Positions 8,499-17,079 of a DNA stretch of 64,000 bases are shown here, in pieces. Each line of letters opens with the position of its first letter. The stretch's first letter is position 1. This stretch comes from JAXDJH01 sp034663635 (lineage in GTDB: Bacteria; Actinomycetota; CADDZG01; WHSQ01), in assembly GCA_034663635.1 (NCBI GenBank), contig JAXDJH010000013.1, forward strand, positions 62,001-126,000, written 5' to 3'. The translations under genes and the position numbers were made by a program. The notes beneath the pieces were generated by a model. The model was not told the origin of the DNA. It worked only from the letters and a program-made list of their open reading frames with translations, and searched no databases.

Positions 8499-9278
8499 AT
8501 GACGACAGAGGCTTTCTTCATCCCCGATGGGGAGAACCGCTTCATAGCCACCCAGAACACGCGCGGCCCTTGGGCTCCGAACGCCCAACACGGCGGGCCT
8601 CCCGCAGCTCTGCTCGGACGAGCTGTCGAGAAACTGAGCGGCGAAGGGATGCTAGTCGCGCGCTGCACCTTCGACATCCTGCGACCGGTACCCATCGAAC
8701 CTCTCGAGGTCGAGGCGAGAGTCGTCCGGCCGGGAAAGAAGGTTCAACTCATCGAGGCCTCGTTGTCCGCGAACGGCGAGCAGGTGATGCGCGTCGCGTC
8801 TTGGCTGATCAGGACCGAAGCTCTGGAGTTCGAAACGCCCGCGATCGTGGACTCTCCCCCGCCCGGCCCCGAGGAGGGCGAGCCCATGGACGCGTTCAAG
8901 GACTGGGATCACAGCTACGTGAAATCGATGGAATGGTTGTTCGTAGAAGGCGCGTTCTTCGAGCACGGACCGGCGACAACATGGTTCAGGATGCGCATGC
9001 CGCTCGTGGAAGGAGAGGAGCCCACGCCGCTGCAACGCGTGTTGTGTGCTGCCGACAGCGCGAGTGGGATCTCGACCGCCATCGACTTCAACAAGTGGAT
9101 CTACATCAATACGGATCTGACCGTTTACCTGCATCGGATGCCCGTCGGTGAATGGATATGCATCCAGGCTCGGACGGTCCCCGAGCGTCACGGCGTGGGC
9201 TTCACGGATTCGGTCATCCGAGATGAAGGGGGGCCCATAGGACATACGGGCCAGTCCCTATACATCGCGCCGCGCTGA
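8499..9278 (+). CDS. thioesterase family protein (double hotdog, acyl-CoA thioesterase-like)
   Basis: A 259-residue cytosolic protein. GPWAPNAQHGGPPAALLGRA near residue 25 is the typical opening of actinobacterial TesB-like thioesterases with two hotdog halves, and FDILRPVPIEPLEVEARVVR is the core strand pair of the first half. The second half contains ADSASGISTAIDFNKW and TVYLHRMPVGEWICIQARTV, with a GHTGQSLYI end typical of the family. The likely reaction is hydrolysis of acyl-CoA thioesters; chain length is unknown. It is followed by a strong bidirectional terminator. Confidence 0.85.
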   Translation: MTTEAFFIPDGENRFIATQNTRGPWAPNAQHGGPPAALLGRAVEKLSGEGMLVARCTFDILRPVPIEPLEVEARVVRPGKKVQLIEASLSANGEQVMRVASWLIRTEALEFETPAIVDSPPPGPEEGEPMDAFKDWDHSYVKSMEWLFVEGAFFEHGPATTWFRMRMPLVEGEEPTPLQRVLCAADSASGISTAIDFNKWIYINTDLTVYLHRMPVGEWICIQARTVPERHGVGFTDSVIRDEGGPIGHTGQSLYIAPR

Positions 9279-9290
9279 TCACCTTGGACG

Positions 9291-9322
9291 CGTAGAGGCC
9301 CCGCTCCCGCGGGGCCTCTACG
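9291..9322. terminator. bidirectional intrinsic terminator
   Basis: A perfect 14-bp inverted repeat (CGTAGAGGCCCCGC / GCGGGGCCTCTACG) with a TCCC loop lies between two convergent genes, 12 bases after the thioesterase stop and 18 bases beyond the stop of the small secreted protein. There is no long T-run, as is common in high-GC genomes. Confidence 0.75.
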
Positions 9323-9339
9323 AACTACCTGCCGTTTAT

Positions 9340-9501
9340 CTACGGAAGGTCCTGGCAACCCGCCTGGTTGACGACGTCTCCGCCGTTAACCGTTACCTGC
9401 ACCGAGTAACACGCCGAACCCGAAGCGTGTGCCTGCGGAACGAGCAGAGCGAGCGAACTAACCGCCGTGGCGGCGGCGATGACAGCTGCGCGCAGCTTCA
9501 T
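9340..9501 (-). CDS. small secreted protein, 53 residues
   Basis: A 53-codon ORF with ATG at 9501 preceded by AAAGGAGGTGCGGAA, an excellent ribosome site. A clear signal peptide (MKLRAAVIAAATAVSSLALL then VPQAHAS, cleavage after AHA) leaves a mature peptide of only about 27 residues: SGSACYSVQVTVNGGDVV and NQAGCQDLP. Two cysteines flank a short beta segment and probably form a disulfide. No family is recognised. It is divergent from a PucR-type regulator and ends at a strong terminator, so it is an independent transcript. Confidence 0.7.
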   Translation of the reverse strand: MKLRAAVIAAATAVSSLALLVPQAHASGSACYSVQVTVNGGDVVNQAGCQDLP

Positions 9502-9569
9502 TTCCGCACCTCCTTTCCCCTCTCTAGGCGACCGTGGTTGTGGAGGTTGGCCACCGCTGTCCGTCTGCC

Positions 9570-9620
9570 TTTGGACGAAGTCCGCCAAATCGGACGCGGT
9601 CTTTGGACAAATCGTCCGTT
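9570..9620 (+). promoter_or_regulatory. repeated TTTGGAC-type sites upstream of the PucR-family gene
   Basis: TTTGGACGAAGTCCG at 9570 and TTTGGACAAATCGTCCG at 9602 are direct repeats, each partly palindromic (GGAC...GTCC), with an inverted copy (CCAAATCGGACG) between them. They lie 20-70 bases before the PucR-type regulator and between it and the divergent small secreted protein, so they are plausible operators for one or both genes. Confidence 0.35.
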
Positions 9621-9642
9621 GTTTCGAACGTAGGCTCGCTCT

Positions 9643-10842
9643 ATGGCTCAAAGAGATATCGCCCAGGGCAACGATCTGTCTCGAACCGACGAGCTTCCTC
9701 GAGAGCTGATCGAGGACCTCGTCGAGCAGCTCCGGGGACGACTGGAACCGATCATCAAGAAACTGATCGCCAGCTACCGCGCCCGGATCCAAAGCTACGC
9801 AGCGGCGCCTCCCGAGTTCCTCGACGAGGTCCATATCGGCACCACTGCAAGCTTCCAAGTGGGCCTCGCGATCCTCGCCGGGGATGTCGACGCCGCCGCG
9901 ATCAGAGAGCCTCTTGTGGAGGTCGGTCGTCGCAGGGCCGAACAAGGGATCCCGCTCGGCGACGCTCTGTTCGCGTGGCAGATCTCGGCTCACGCCTTCT
10001 GGGACAACATCGCGGAGATCGCTCCAGCCGATCCCGAGCTCCGCGCCGCCGTTCTAGGGCGCGCAACGCACGTGATCATGGAACTCCTCGAGCACGCGGT
10101 CTCTGCCGTATCGGCCGGATATCTCGAAGTCGAACAAGCGCGCGTCGCGGACGAGGAATACGAGTTGCAGACCATCGTTGAAGTCCTCGCTGGAGTGAGG
10201 ACATCGGATCGCAGCTTCGATCGAGTCGCGAAAAGGCGCGGCCTGGACGTCGAGTCATTGTGTTGTTGCTACGTCACCATCGCTCCCGATAGCGAAGTCG
10301 GTGGGCTTGTTCGGGAACTTAGAGCCGCGTGGCCGGCGGCGGTGGTCGGACGCATCGGCGCAAAGATCGTCGCTTTCGCCACCGACGATCGGATGCCACC
10401 AAGGGCAGGGGGCACGGGATTGGCGCGCGATCCCGACCCCGCGACTGCTTACCGGCGTGCCCTGGCCGCGGCTCGCGCCGCCGTTCACCTCGGCCTGCCG
10501 AACGCACGGTATGAAGAGGTTGCTCCGCTTGCGATGATCCTGGACGCGCCCGATGACGAGCGAAGGGGATTCATCGACGCTCAGATCGGCGAGCTTCTTG
10601 CCGATCCTTTGGGCGAGGAGCTCGCGAAGACCCTGCGCGCGTACTACGACGCCGGGCAATCGGTGGCGTCGGCGGCACGGGCACTACACGTCCATCGCCA
10701 CACGCTCGAGTACAGGCTCGAGCGAGCTCAGAAATTGCTCGGCGTCGACCCGCGTGATCCGGCCCGCCGGCTGTTCATCGAGCTGGCACTATCTCTGAAC
10801 GAACGTTCGCCTAGTCGGGGATCGCCAGGAACGAGTAGGTAG
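9643..10842 (+). CDS. PucR/CdaR-family transcriptional regulator
   Basis: A 399-residue cytosolic protein. The last 65 residues hold the PucR-type C-terminal helix-turn-helix: LAKTLRAYYDAGQSVASAAR followed by HVHRHTLEYRLERAQKLLG and DPARRLFIELALSL. The N-terminal 170 residues are helical (FQVGLAILAGDVDAAAI, LGDALFAWQISAHAFWDNI), like the sensory half of RsbR/PucR-type regulators, and the middle resembles a degenerate GGDEF-like CdaR domain. Such proteins usually activate catabolic genes. Its 3' end overlaps the convergent propeller protein gene by 32 bases. Confidence 0.85.
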   Translation: MAQRDIAQGNDLSRTDELPRELIEDLVEQLRGRLEPIIKKLIASYRARIQSYAAAPPEFLDEVHIGTTASFQVGLAILAGDVDAAAIREPLVEVGRRRAEQGIPLGDALFAWQISAHAFWDNIAEIAPADPELRAAVLGRATHVIMELLEHAVSAVSAGYLEVEQARVADEEYELQTIVEVLAGVRTSDRSFDRVAKRRGLDVESLCCCYVTIAPDSEVGGLVRELRAAWPAAVVGRIGAKIVAFATDDRMPPRAGGTGLARDPDPATAYRRALAAARAAVHLGLPNARYEEVAPLAMILDAPDDERRGFIDAQIGELLADPLGEELAKTLRAYYDAGQSVASAARALHVHRHTLEYRLERAQKLLGVDPRDPARRLFIELALSLNERSPSRGSPGTSR

Positions 10843-12178
10843 TCGGCGTCGGCAACTCGCTGAGCTTCTGCTGCGCTGTTCCCGGCACCGTCGCATGCCG
10901 GACGACACCGTAGTAGACGCCAACCACCTCATCGCCGACGAGCTCTGAGTCGGTGGCGTTGTACCGGAAGCGCTTGATCGGTTCCAAGCCGCGCGAATAG
11001 GTCTCGCTCTTCCCGTATGCCGCGATGAAGATGATCCTGCGGTCGTCCTCGGTCCATAGGAGATCAGTGGGACAACAGTAGATCCGTCTTGCAATGCTCG
11101 TGACATCACCGTTGGAGATCCGCATCGTCCAAACCCTGGCCGGAAGTTGATCCTGGTCATCGCTCGGGGGAAACGAGACGCCGGCCAGGCGCTTTCCGTC
11201 GTTGCTCACCGACAGCTCGACGAGCTGAGCCTTGGCGGCGGTCCCCACCATCTCGGTGCGTCCTGAATCCAGGTCCACGGAAATGATGTCGCGCCCCGGC
11301 GCACCGTCCCCGATGTACGCGTGGTCTCCCGCGAAAGCGGCACGGACCCCGTCTCCAGAATGGATCCGTGAAACATCGCTTCCGCGAACTCGCCAAAGCA
11401 TCCCTTTCGATGGCGAATAGCCGCCACCGTCATAGGTAGAGAACACGGCGATGTCGCCGCCGGTGCCATCACGGCAATACAGCCCGGCCGGACTCTGTCT
11501 GGGATGGCTCGACTCGTAACCGATCGGCAAAGGTGTCTCGGAGACGATGTCGAGGGTGTCGAGTTCCCGCACGACGAGGATCGCGGGTTGGTCGTAGCGG
11601 TAGACGATCTCGGTGATGTGCGTGGAACCCGGGCAAAGACCGAGGAGACCCACATCTCCATCTCCCTCGCCGTAGGCGATGATGCGGCCCTGAGCGTCCA
11701 ACGTGACAACGCGCTGGTCGCCGAACGAACCTCCGACGACGTAGCGCACAGGTTTCACGCCATCCGGCGCCGGCAAGGGAGCCGCTGCATCGCGCAGACG
11801 TTGTGGATCTATCTGGCTGCATAGCCCCGCCCTGTAGACGCCTTCATCCAGATCGAGAAAGAGTCCGGTCTGTGCGCCGGGAGGCATCTCGAATCCACAC
11901 GACGCGCCGGAAGACCCGGAGTGGATGTCGACGGTGTTTCCGAACTCGCCTTTGACCGCCTCGTCGACGCTGAACGTGTAGACCGTGTCGCCGTATTCGT
12001 CGGTTGGATCCACGGGGTGCCGGCTGACGTACGTGCCGACGATCGCCCCGTCCGCCGCCGCAAGGGCATCTCGTGGGTCGTAGCCACCGGCGCACGAGCA
12101 CGCGTGGGCGGGAACCAGCGGCAATAGAACGAGGGCCGCTGCGATACACGCGACCCGGAGAACCTTTGACGTCCTCAT
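10811..12178 (-). CDS. secreted protein with TIMP/NTR-like N-terminus and beta-propeller-like C-terminus
   Basis: A 455-residue exported protein. After a signal peptide (1-26) the mature protein begins with CSCAGGYDPRDALAAADGAI and VGTYVSR, the Cys-x-Cys opening and strand pattern of TIMP/netrin-like (OB-fold) domains; matching later cysteines (ASCGFEM, GLCSQID) fit disulfides within residues 27-130. Residues 150-440 contain repeated beta-strand blocks such as VTLDAQGRIIAYG, LVELSVSNDGKRLAGVSF and DLLWTEDDRRIIFIA, typical of TolB/WD40-like propellers. No catalytic motif is seen; binding is the likely role. It follows the CocE/NonD hydrolase by 44 bases on the same strand. Confidence 0.75.
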   Translation of the reverse strand: MRTSKVLRVACIAAALVLLPLVPAHACSCAGGYDPRDALAAADGAIVGTYVSRHPVDPTDEYGDTVYTFSVDEAVKGEFGNTVDIHSGSSGASCGFEMPPGAQTGLFLDLDEGVYRAGLCSQIDPQRLRDAAAPLPAPDGVKPVRYVVGGSFGDQRVVTLDAQGRIIAYGEGDGDVGLLGLCPGSTHITEIVYRYDQPAILVVRELDTLDIVSETPLPIGYESSHPRQSPAGLYCRDGTGGDIAVFSTYDGGGYSPSKGMLWRVRGSDVSRIHSGDGVRAAFAGDHAYIGDGAPGRDIISVDLDSGRTEMVGTAAKAQLVELSVSNDGKRLAGVSFPPSDDQDQLPARVWTMRISNGDVTSIARRIYCCPTDLLWTEDDRRIIFIAAYGKSETYSRGLEPIKRFRYNATDSELVGDEVVGVYYGVVRHATVPGTAQQKLSELPTPTTYSFLAIPD

Positions 12179-12222
12179 CCAGACCCTCCTATGTGGTTTT
12201 CAAGTCAGACGTCATGCGACCG

Positions 12223-14472
12223 TTACGGGGTTCCCGGGAACCGGAAATCCCTTCTAAGAGAGTCTGGAGCGATGGGAACTTTCAGAACAAGCTTGTTGAT
12301 CGTGGCCATCGACGGCACGTTGTCCTTGCGGAGGAACGGCGAATCCGACTGGGACACCTCGACGACGACTTGATGGCCCGTCTCGAACACCCAGGCGTTG
12401 CCCCAAAGCTCGAACGCGGCACACGTACGGTCGGCGTTAGCCGCGGTGTTCACCCTGCAGACGCCTCGAGTCACCATGGTCATCGAACCGTCGGGGTCGC
12501 GGTCGTACATGCGGACTCCGAACCAGTAATCAGTTGCCGTCGTCTCGTAATCGAGATACATCGTGGGCAGGCCCATCATCGTGAACGGTGCATCGAGCGG
12601 GTTGTGGGTGAACTGCACGACACCCGGCCCCGGGTTCGTCTGACTCGTCGTATGGCACTTGTCCGTCTGTCGGTCCCGAGCGACGGGGTCGGCCTCCCCC
12701 GCGTGGCCATCGACGGCCGCCGTCGTCGTCGTCCCACCGCCCGTCCAGGAAAAGCTCTTCAAGGTGGGAGTGAGAGCCGACCAGGTCGGCGCGCGATACG
12801 TGATGCCCGGCTCGTCCGCCTTGAGAACGTCCGTCGCATTCGCCGGACAGATCGTCGTAGTCGCGGTTACGTCGGCCTTGGGTTTCTTCCCACGACCCTT
12901 GAGATAGAAGTCGAGGAACTTGTTGATCGAGAAGTTGATCCCCTTGCGAACCCGAAGGGGGCTCTTCATCAGGTTCAAGGAACCGTCGGGCCTCTTGTAG
13001 TCCGCAATGGTGCAGACGTGATGATCATCCCCGCAAAGGTCGTCCCATTCCTTGGCCTTGTTCTGAACGAAGTGTTGGTAGTCACCCAGGTAGGTGGTGA
13101 TGGGATAAGACGCGGTCAGGCTCTTCAGCTTGTTGTAGAAGCGCATGTGTTCCATCGTCGGAAATAGCGGGTCGGTCCACGTAGCCGCCGAATAGATCGG
13201 AACGCGCAACCCCTTCGAAACGCGTTTCCAAAAAGCGTTCTGATAGTAGGCAGAGCGATCGTTGAGGAACCTGTCGGCGACCGACTCGATCGTTGCATCC
13301 CCGTCATATGGCTCACCCTGTTGGAGACGACCGTAGGTAGAAGAGAGCCACTCGGGGAATGTCGTGTGATCTCCTTGAACGAGATTGCCGCTCGCGAACA
13401 ACCCGGTGACGATGCTCTGCTTCTCAACCCCGATCGGATCGCGCGATAAAGCAGTTGCAGGATCTGTCGGAGCGATTACGCGCTTCTGAGTCTGAGGGTC
13501 GCGGTCGAGATAGTGCCCCGAGGGAACGAGGGCTTCGACGAGGTCAGTCCATCCATACTTCGGCACCGCCGCCGCGAGACTCATCCCGAAACCGCCTCCC
13601 GGACTGAGCCAAGTCGGATCCGTCAGGGCGAGCCACGCGAACCCACCGCCGTACGAGCCGCCGACGGTGGCGATCTTCTTCGGGTCTATGCCGAACAAGG
13701 GAAGGGTGTCGGAGCTCAGTCGCGACCGATCGGAATCGGCGAGTAGACCAACGAGGTACTGGTAGTCATTGATCTCGTAGCGACGGGAGTCGAGCTGCGT
13801 CGACCCAGTCGAGCCTTGGTCGTTTGAGTTGCGGAACCCGCGGGCCGTGTAATTCACCACGACGTAACCGCGCGATGCGAACCATGCGTTGCTGTGGTGC
13901 CACTGTTCGCGCTCCGCATCTACCGTCGTCGCCTCCCACGATTTCTTGCTGCCCCCACAACAGCCGTGCATGAAGACGATCACCGGGAACCCATTGGGAG
14001 GAGCGGGCATCAACGAGAACGGAGGGGGATCGGTACCGAGGACGGTCGCTGCTATTGCCGATGGCGGAAGCGAGATGTCGACATCCAGCGAGATCCGATT
14101 GCCCGACTCCGGTTTCAGGTCGTCTGCGGCTATCGCATCGGCTGCCTCCGCTTCCGTCGCAGGTCGAGGAAGACCAGTCCAGTCGTCGCCCGATTCATTG
14201 GCGAAGTACTTGACCGGAACCGGGATCGCCCCCGCCCCGCCTCCCGACGCCGGCAAGCCGTCGTCGCAGAAAACGTAGGGGAGCTCGAGGCCGTTGCCGG
14301 CGTCGTCGTCGGCTGCGTCTCTAGCCGAACAGCTGTCCTTGTCGACGAGGCCGGCGAGAGCGGCCAAAGAGTCGATCACCAATGGGTCTGGCTCGGCTCC
14401 GTTGCTCGCCGTGGGCGGAACGAGAACGCCCAGGAGCAAGCAGACCAGCGCGATGTATCGCACCCCCCTCAT
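12223..14472 (-). CDS. secreted CocE/NonD-family (S15-like) hydrolase
   Basis: A 749-residue exported protein with a signal peptide (1-24). FPVIVFMHGCCGGSKKSWE is the first core strand and oxyanion loop, and VGGSYGGGFAWL places the nucleophile at Ser273, the GxSYxG form typical of X-Pro dipeptidyl-peptidase/CocE hydrolases. The catalytic Asp is likely in YSAATWTDPLFP and the His near TYLGDYQHFVQNKA. The last 200 residues (FSWTGGG through VFETGHQVVVEVSQSDSP) match the C-terminal jelly-roll domain of this family. It should cleave peptides or esters outside the cell. The start is only six bases from the next gene's predicted start, so both starts are uncertain. Confidence 0.85.
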   Translation of the reverse strand: MRGVRYIALVCLLLGVLVPPTASNGAEPDPLVIDSLAALAGLVDKDSCSARDAADDDAGNGLELPYVFCDDGLPASGGGAGAIPVPVKYFANESGDDWTGLPRPATEAEAADAIAADDLKPESGNRISLDVDISLPPSAIAATVLGTDPPPFSLMPAPPNGFPVIVFMHGCCGGSKKSWEATTVDAEREQWHHSNAWFASRGYVVVNYTARGFRNSNDQGSTGSTQLDSRRYEINDYQYLVGLLADSDRSRLSSDTLPLFGIDPKKIATVGGSYGGGFAWLALTDPTWLSPGGGFGMSLAAAVPKYGWTDLVEALVPSGHYLDRDPQTQKRVIAPTDPATALSRDPIGVEKQSIVTGLFASGNLVQGDHTTFPEWLSSTYGRLQQGEPYDGDATIESVADRFLNDRSAYYQNAFWKRVSKGLRVPIYSAATWTDPLFPTMEHMRFYNKLKSLTASYPITTYLGDYQHFVQNKAKEWDDLCGDDHHVCTIADYKRPDGSLNLMKSPLRVRKGINFSINKFLDFYLKGRGKKPKADVTATTTICPANATDVLKADEPGITYRAPTWSALTPTLKSFSWTGGGTTTTAAVDGHAGEADPVARDRQTDKCHTTSQTNPGPGVVQFTHNPLDAPFTMMGLPTMYLDYETTATDYWFGVRMYDRDPDGSMTMVTRGVCRVNTAANADRTCAAFELWGNAWVFETGHQVVVEVSQSDSPFLRKDNVPSMATINKLVLKVPIAPDSLRRDFRFPGTP

Positions 14473-14478
14473 AACAAG

Positions 14479-14952
14479 ATGGTGACACAGTCCGAGGTTC
14501 TAAGGTCCCAGGGATTGCCAGACGACCCCGAACCTTCCTTCCGGAAGGGAGCTAGGTTTGCTTTCGTGGGCAGGTTTCCGGTCCCGCGTGCCAAGACCCA
14601 GCCCCGGAACGATTGGGCGTCTGACATGCGTGACCGTCTGCCACTGTGGCTCGACGAGCACGCTCCGGAAAGGGCTCGGGGCGCCGTCGCGGGAAATGGC
14701 GCAGTCGAGGTGATGATCGGCGCGAACAAGGTCGCCGCGTTCCTCCCGACTGCGGTGGGGCTCAGCGTCTACCTCTACGGCACGTCCGACACCGATGTGA
14801 AACGGATCGAGCGCCTCTGTGAGAGAGCCGGCGTCCCCGAAAGCGCCCGGCCCCCACGCGCTTCCAAATACGTGTTGATCAAGGTCGCGGACGACAACAC
14901 GCTCGAGTCCGTAGGGGAAGCTCTCCGACTGCATAGCATCGGGCGAGGATGA
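14479..14952 (+). CDS. hypothetical protein, about 157 residues
   Basis: No family is recognised. The ATG at 14479 gives a 157-residue protein; no ribosome site is visible, so the true start may lie further in, for example the GTG at 14566. Conserved-looking blocks are MRDRLPLWLDEHAPERARG, VMIGANKVAAFLPTAVGLS and RIERLCERAGVPESARPPRA, the last joined to SKYVLIKVADDNTLESV. There is no signal peptide or membrane segment. Its stop overlaps the start of the enolase-superfamily gene (ATGA), so the two are probably translated together. Confidence 0.6.
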   Translation: MVTQSEVLRSQGLPDDPEPSFRKGARFAFVGRFPVPRAKTQPRNDWASDMRDRLPLWLDEHAPERARGAVAGNGAVEVMIGANKVAAFLPTAVGLSVYLYGTSDTDVKRIERLCERAGVPESARPPRASKYVLIKVADDNTLESVGEALRLHSIGRG

Positions 14953-16208
14953 GGCGAGCGCCGGAGAGACACCCGATAGCGCGCGTCGAGCTCTACCACT
15001 ACTCGTCGCCGCTCCCGGCGACCTTCCGGCCGAGCTGGATCCCCGGGTTCCCGCAGAACGAGAACCGCTGCACCCTCATAAGAGTCATCACCGAGGACGG
15101 GGTCGAAGGATGGAGCGCGGGACCATCCATCGGCCGCGAGCGAGCCGGCCTCGGTAACGTCATCGGCCCCTATCTCATGGGCGAGGACGCGACCGACATC
15201 GACCTGATGCAACAGCGACTCCGCGAGATCGGATACCTCGGGTGGAGGAACTGGTGGATCGAGCCGGCTTTCTGGGACATCCTCGGAAAGGTCGAAGGCA
15301 AGCCGGTTTGCGAGCTCCTTGGAGGGGGGCCGCGAGACGTCAATCTCTACGCGTCCACCGGCGAGGTGCGATCCCCGGCCGCACGCATCGCAGAAGCAGA
15401 AGCACGATTTGAAGAGGGTTTCCGCTCGATCAAGATCCGCGTGCACGAAGACGAGGCCGCTGACATCCGGCAGGTCGAGGCCACAGCTGAAGCGATCGGC
15501 GATCGGATGAAGATCGGCGTCGACGCGAACCAGGCGTGGCGTGTGACGGCGGTTGCCGACGCTCCCCTATGGGACCTCGACCGCGCTAAGCGTTTTGCCG
15601 ATGTCTGCGCGGGGGCCGGTGTCGCGTGGATCGAAGAACCGCTACCGATGGATTCCTACGAAGACCTCGCGGAGCTGACGGCGTACTCAAAGGTCCCGAT
15701 AGCAGGTGGAGAACTTCATACCTCGGGATATCCGGAACTGAAGATGATGATCGAGCGCCGTTGCTACTCCATTTTTCAACCTGATGCGATGTTTGCGGGC
15801 GGCATCGCACAGACGTTCAGGATCATCGAGCTATGCAGACAGCATGGGCTCACATACACGCCACATACCTGGACGAACGGCGTCGGTTTCGCGGTGAACC
15901 TTCAGCTGATGGCCGCCTCGGGATTCGCCGACGAGAAAGAGCTCGAGTATCCACTCGATCCTCCAGGGTGGGTCCCGGAAGCGCGCGACTCGATGCTGGA
16001 GCGACCTTTCCTGCACGACAAGGGCAGCCTGCGAGTACCCAGTGGCCCCGGCCTCGGGATAGAGATCGATAGGACGGCATTGCGCAAACACGGCAAACGT
16101 TTCTTCACCATGGATCGCAAACGACTGATCTTCTTCGCTCTGCGAGACCGCGGGGCGAAAGCAGCTAAAGAGATGGATGCCGCGAAGAGGAAGCGTCTAA
16201 ACGGCTAG
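14949..16208 (+). CDS. mandelate racemase/muconate lactonizing enzyme family protein (enolase superfamily)
   Basis: A 419-residue cytosolic enzyme. The N-terminal capping domain (1-130) is followed by a TIM-like barrel with the expected residues: KIRVH (Lys162-x-Arg164, in place of KxK), VDANQAW (Asp192), AWIEEPLP (Glu229/230) and GGELHTS (Glu255) as Mg2+ ligands, and an Asp279/His306 pair (QPDAMF, YTPHTW) as in the mandelate racemase subgroup. Such enzymes abstract the proton alpha to a carboxylate, giving racemisation or dehydration of acid sugars or related acids; the substrate is not predictable. It is coupled by ATGA overlap to the small upstream gene. Confidence 0.88.
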   Translation: MRRAPERHPIARVELYHYSSPLPATFRPSWIPGFPQNENRCTLIRVITEDGVEGWSAGPSIGRERAGLGNVIGPYLMGEDATDIDLMQQRLREIGYLGWRNWWIEPAFWDILGKVEGKPVCELLGGGPRDVNLYASTGEVRSPAARIAEAEARFEEGFRSIKIRVHEDEAADIRQVEATAEAIGDRMKIGVDANQAWRVTAVADAPLWDLDRAKRFADVCAGAGVAWIEEPLPMDSYEDLAELTAYSKVPIAGGELHTSGYPELKMMIERRCYSIFQPDAMFAGGIAQTFRIIELCRQHGLTYTPHTWTNGVGFAVNLQLMAASGFADEKELEYPLDPPGWVPEARDSMLERPFLHDKGSLRVPSGPGLGIEIDRTALRKHGKRFFTMDRKRLIFFALRDRGAKAAKEMDAAKRKRLNG

Positions 16209-16585
16209 CTCGTCACGTGGATCACGCCGCACATCCCGTCACACGTCCCGTCGGTTGCAAGGGTCGAGTGGCCCGGGATGTCGCACCGGTATTTGTAAGC
16301 GCCGGTATGACGGAAACGCTTGCGGACCGACTCCCCCGCGGGCACTTCGTTGTTGTAGCTCCAGTTGCCCCCGTAGGCGACCACGTGATGCGTGACGGTC
16401 GTCGTGTTCTTCCACGCGATCTTGTTGCCCTTGATGATGTGCTGGAAGTCTGGGCTCCACCGGTAGTTGCTTGGGGCGTCGCCGCGCGCCTTGACCCTCG
16501 CGGTGTCGGCCGGAGCGGGCCCGGCTGTCATCAATAGCCCTCCTGCGAGGACTGCGACCGTTGCGATCCTTAGAACACGAGACAT
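16205..16585 (-). CDS. secreted cupredoxin (plastocyanin/azurin-like)
   Basis: A 126-residue exported protein: signal peptide 1-27, then a single cupredoxin domain. IAWKNTTTVTHHVVAY supplies the first copper His (66 or 67) and YKYRCDIPGHSTLA the Cys101 and His106 ligands; Met118 in DGMCGVIHV can be the axial ligand. A second Cys pair (115 and 119) is unusual for a simple blue-copper protein but common in actinobacterial relatives. It probably transfers electrons or holds copper outside the membrane. AAAGGAG precedes the start. Its stop overlaps that of the enolase-superfamily gene. Confidence 0.87.
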   Translation of the reverse strand: MSRVLRIATVAVLAGGLLMTAGPAPADTARVKARGDAPSNYRWSPDFQHIIKGNKIAWKNTTTVTHHVVAYGGNWSYNNEVPAGESVRKRFRHTGAYKYRCDIPGHSTLATDGTCDGMCGVIHVTS

Positions 16586-16642
16586 CAGGACGCGCTCCTT
16601 TCTTGAAGACCCAGGCTAGCCCCCAACCGGCTTCTATTACAG

Positions 16643-16664
16643 GGGATACGAACGGGATACATGC
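16643..16664. promoter_or_regulatory. two direct repeats in 11-bp register (GGGATAC-N4)
   Basis: GGGATACGAAC and GGGATACATGC follow each other without a gap in the 221-base region between the divergent cupredoxin and a small protein gene. Seven conserved bases on an 11-bp period is the layout bound by OmpR/PhoB-type response regulators. Nothing else in this region is recognisable. Confidence 0.3.
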
Positions 16665-16806
16665 CCGGATTGCCAGTCTTTAGGCGAGCAGAGCAAGCGG
16701 GCCGGAGATATGCCGGGAAATCCGGCTCGCGCGCCCGACCCTGACCCATACTCGGCAACCCGGGTCACCGGGAAACGATCGCAAAACGTGCTCACGGAGG
16801 ACACCG

Positions 16807-17043
16807 ATGTCACAACAGGAGCTGCCTGAATGGGAGTTCGACCTCGTCGAAGAGGCGATCGCCCTGGCGGAGATGCGTCGAGACGAGGAGATCCTGCTCG
16901 CCCGCAAGCGAGCCGTCCAACTCGCACGCGAGCAGGGCTATCACCGCCTAGCAGTCGCGATCGACAGGCCGGCTAGGCGGACGGTCAGCGCGAGCCAGCT
17001 CTCCTTCTTCCCGGTCGAGCCCACACTTTTCGACGAGGAATAG
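16807..17043 (+). CDS. small acidic/helical protein, 78 residues
   Basis: ATG preceded by CGGAGGACACCG, a good ribosome site. The 78-residue protein has a long charged helix (LVEEAIALAEMRRDEEILLA then RKRAVQLAREQGY) and a C-terminal tail (LSFFPVEPTLFDEE). No known domain is recognised and there is no signal peptide or membrane segment. It lies 36 bases before the D,D-carboxypeptidase gene on the same strand. Confidence 0.65.
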   Translation: MSQQELPEWEFDLVEEAIALAEMRRDEEILLARKRAVQLAREQGYHRLAVAIDRPARRTVSASQLSFFPVEPTLFDEE

Positions 17044-17079
17044 CCCAGCTAGCACTAAGAACGCTGGGAGACTGGGCCG

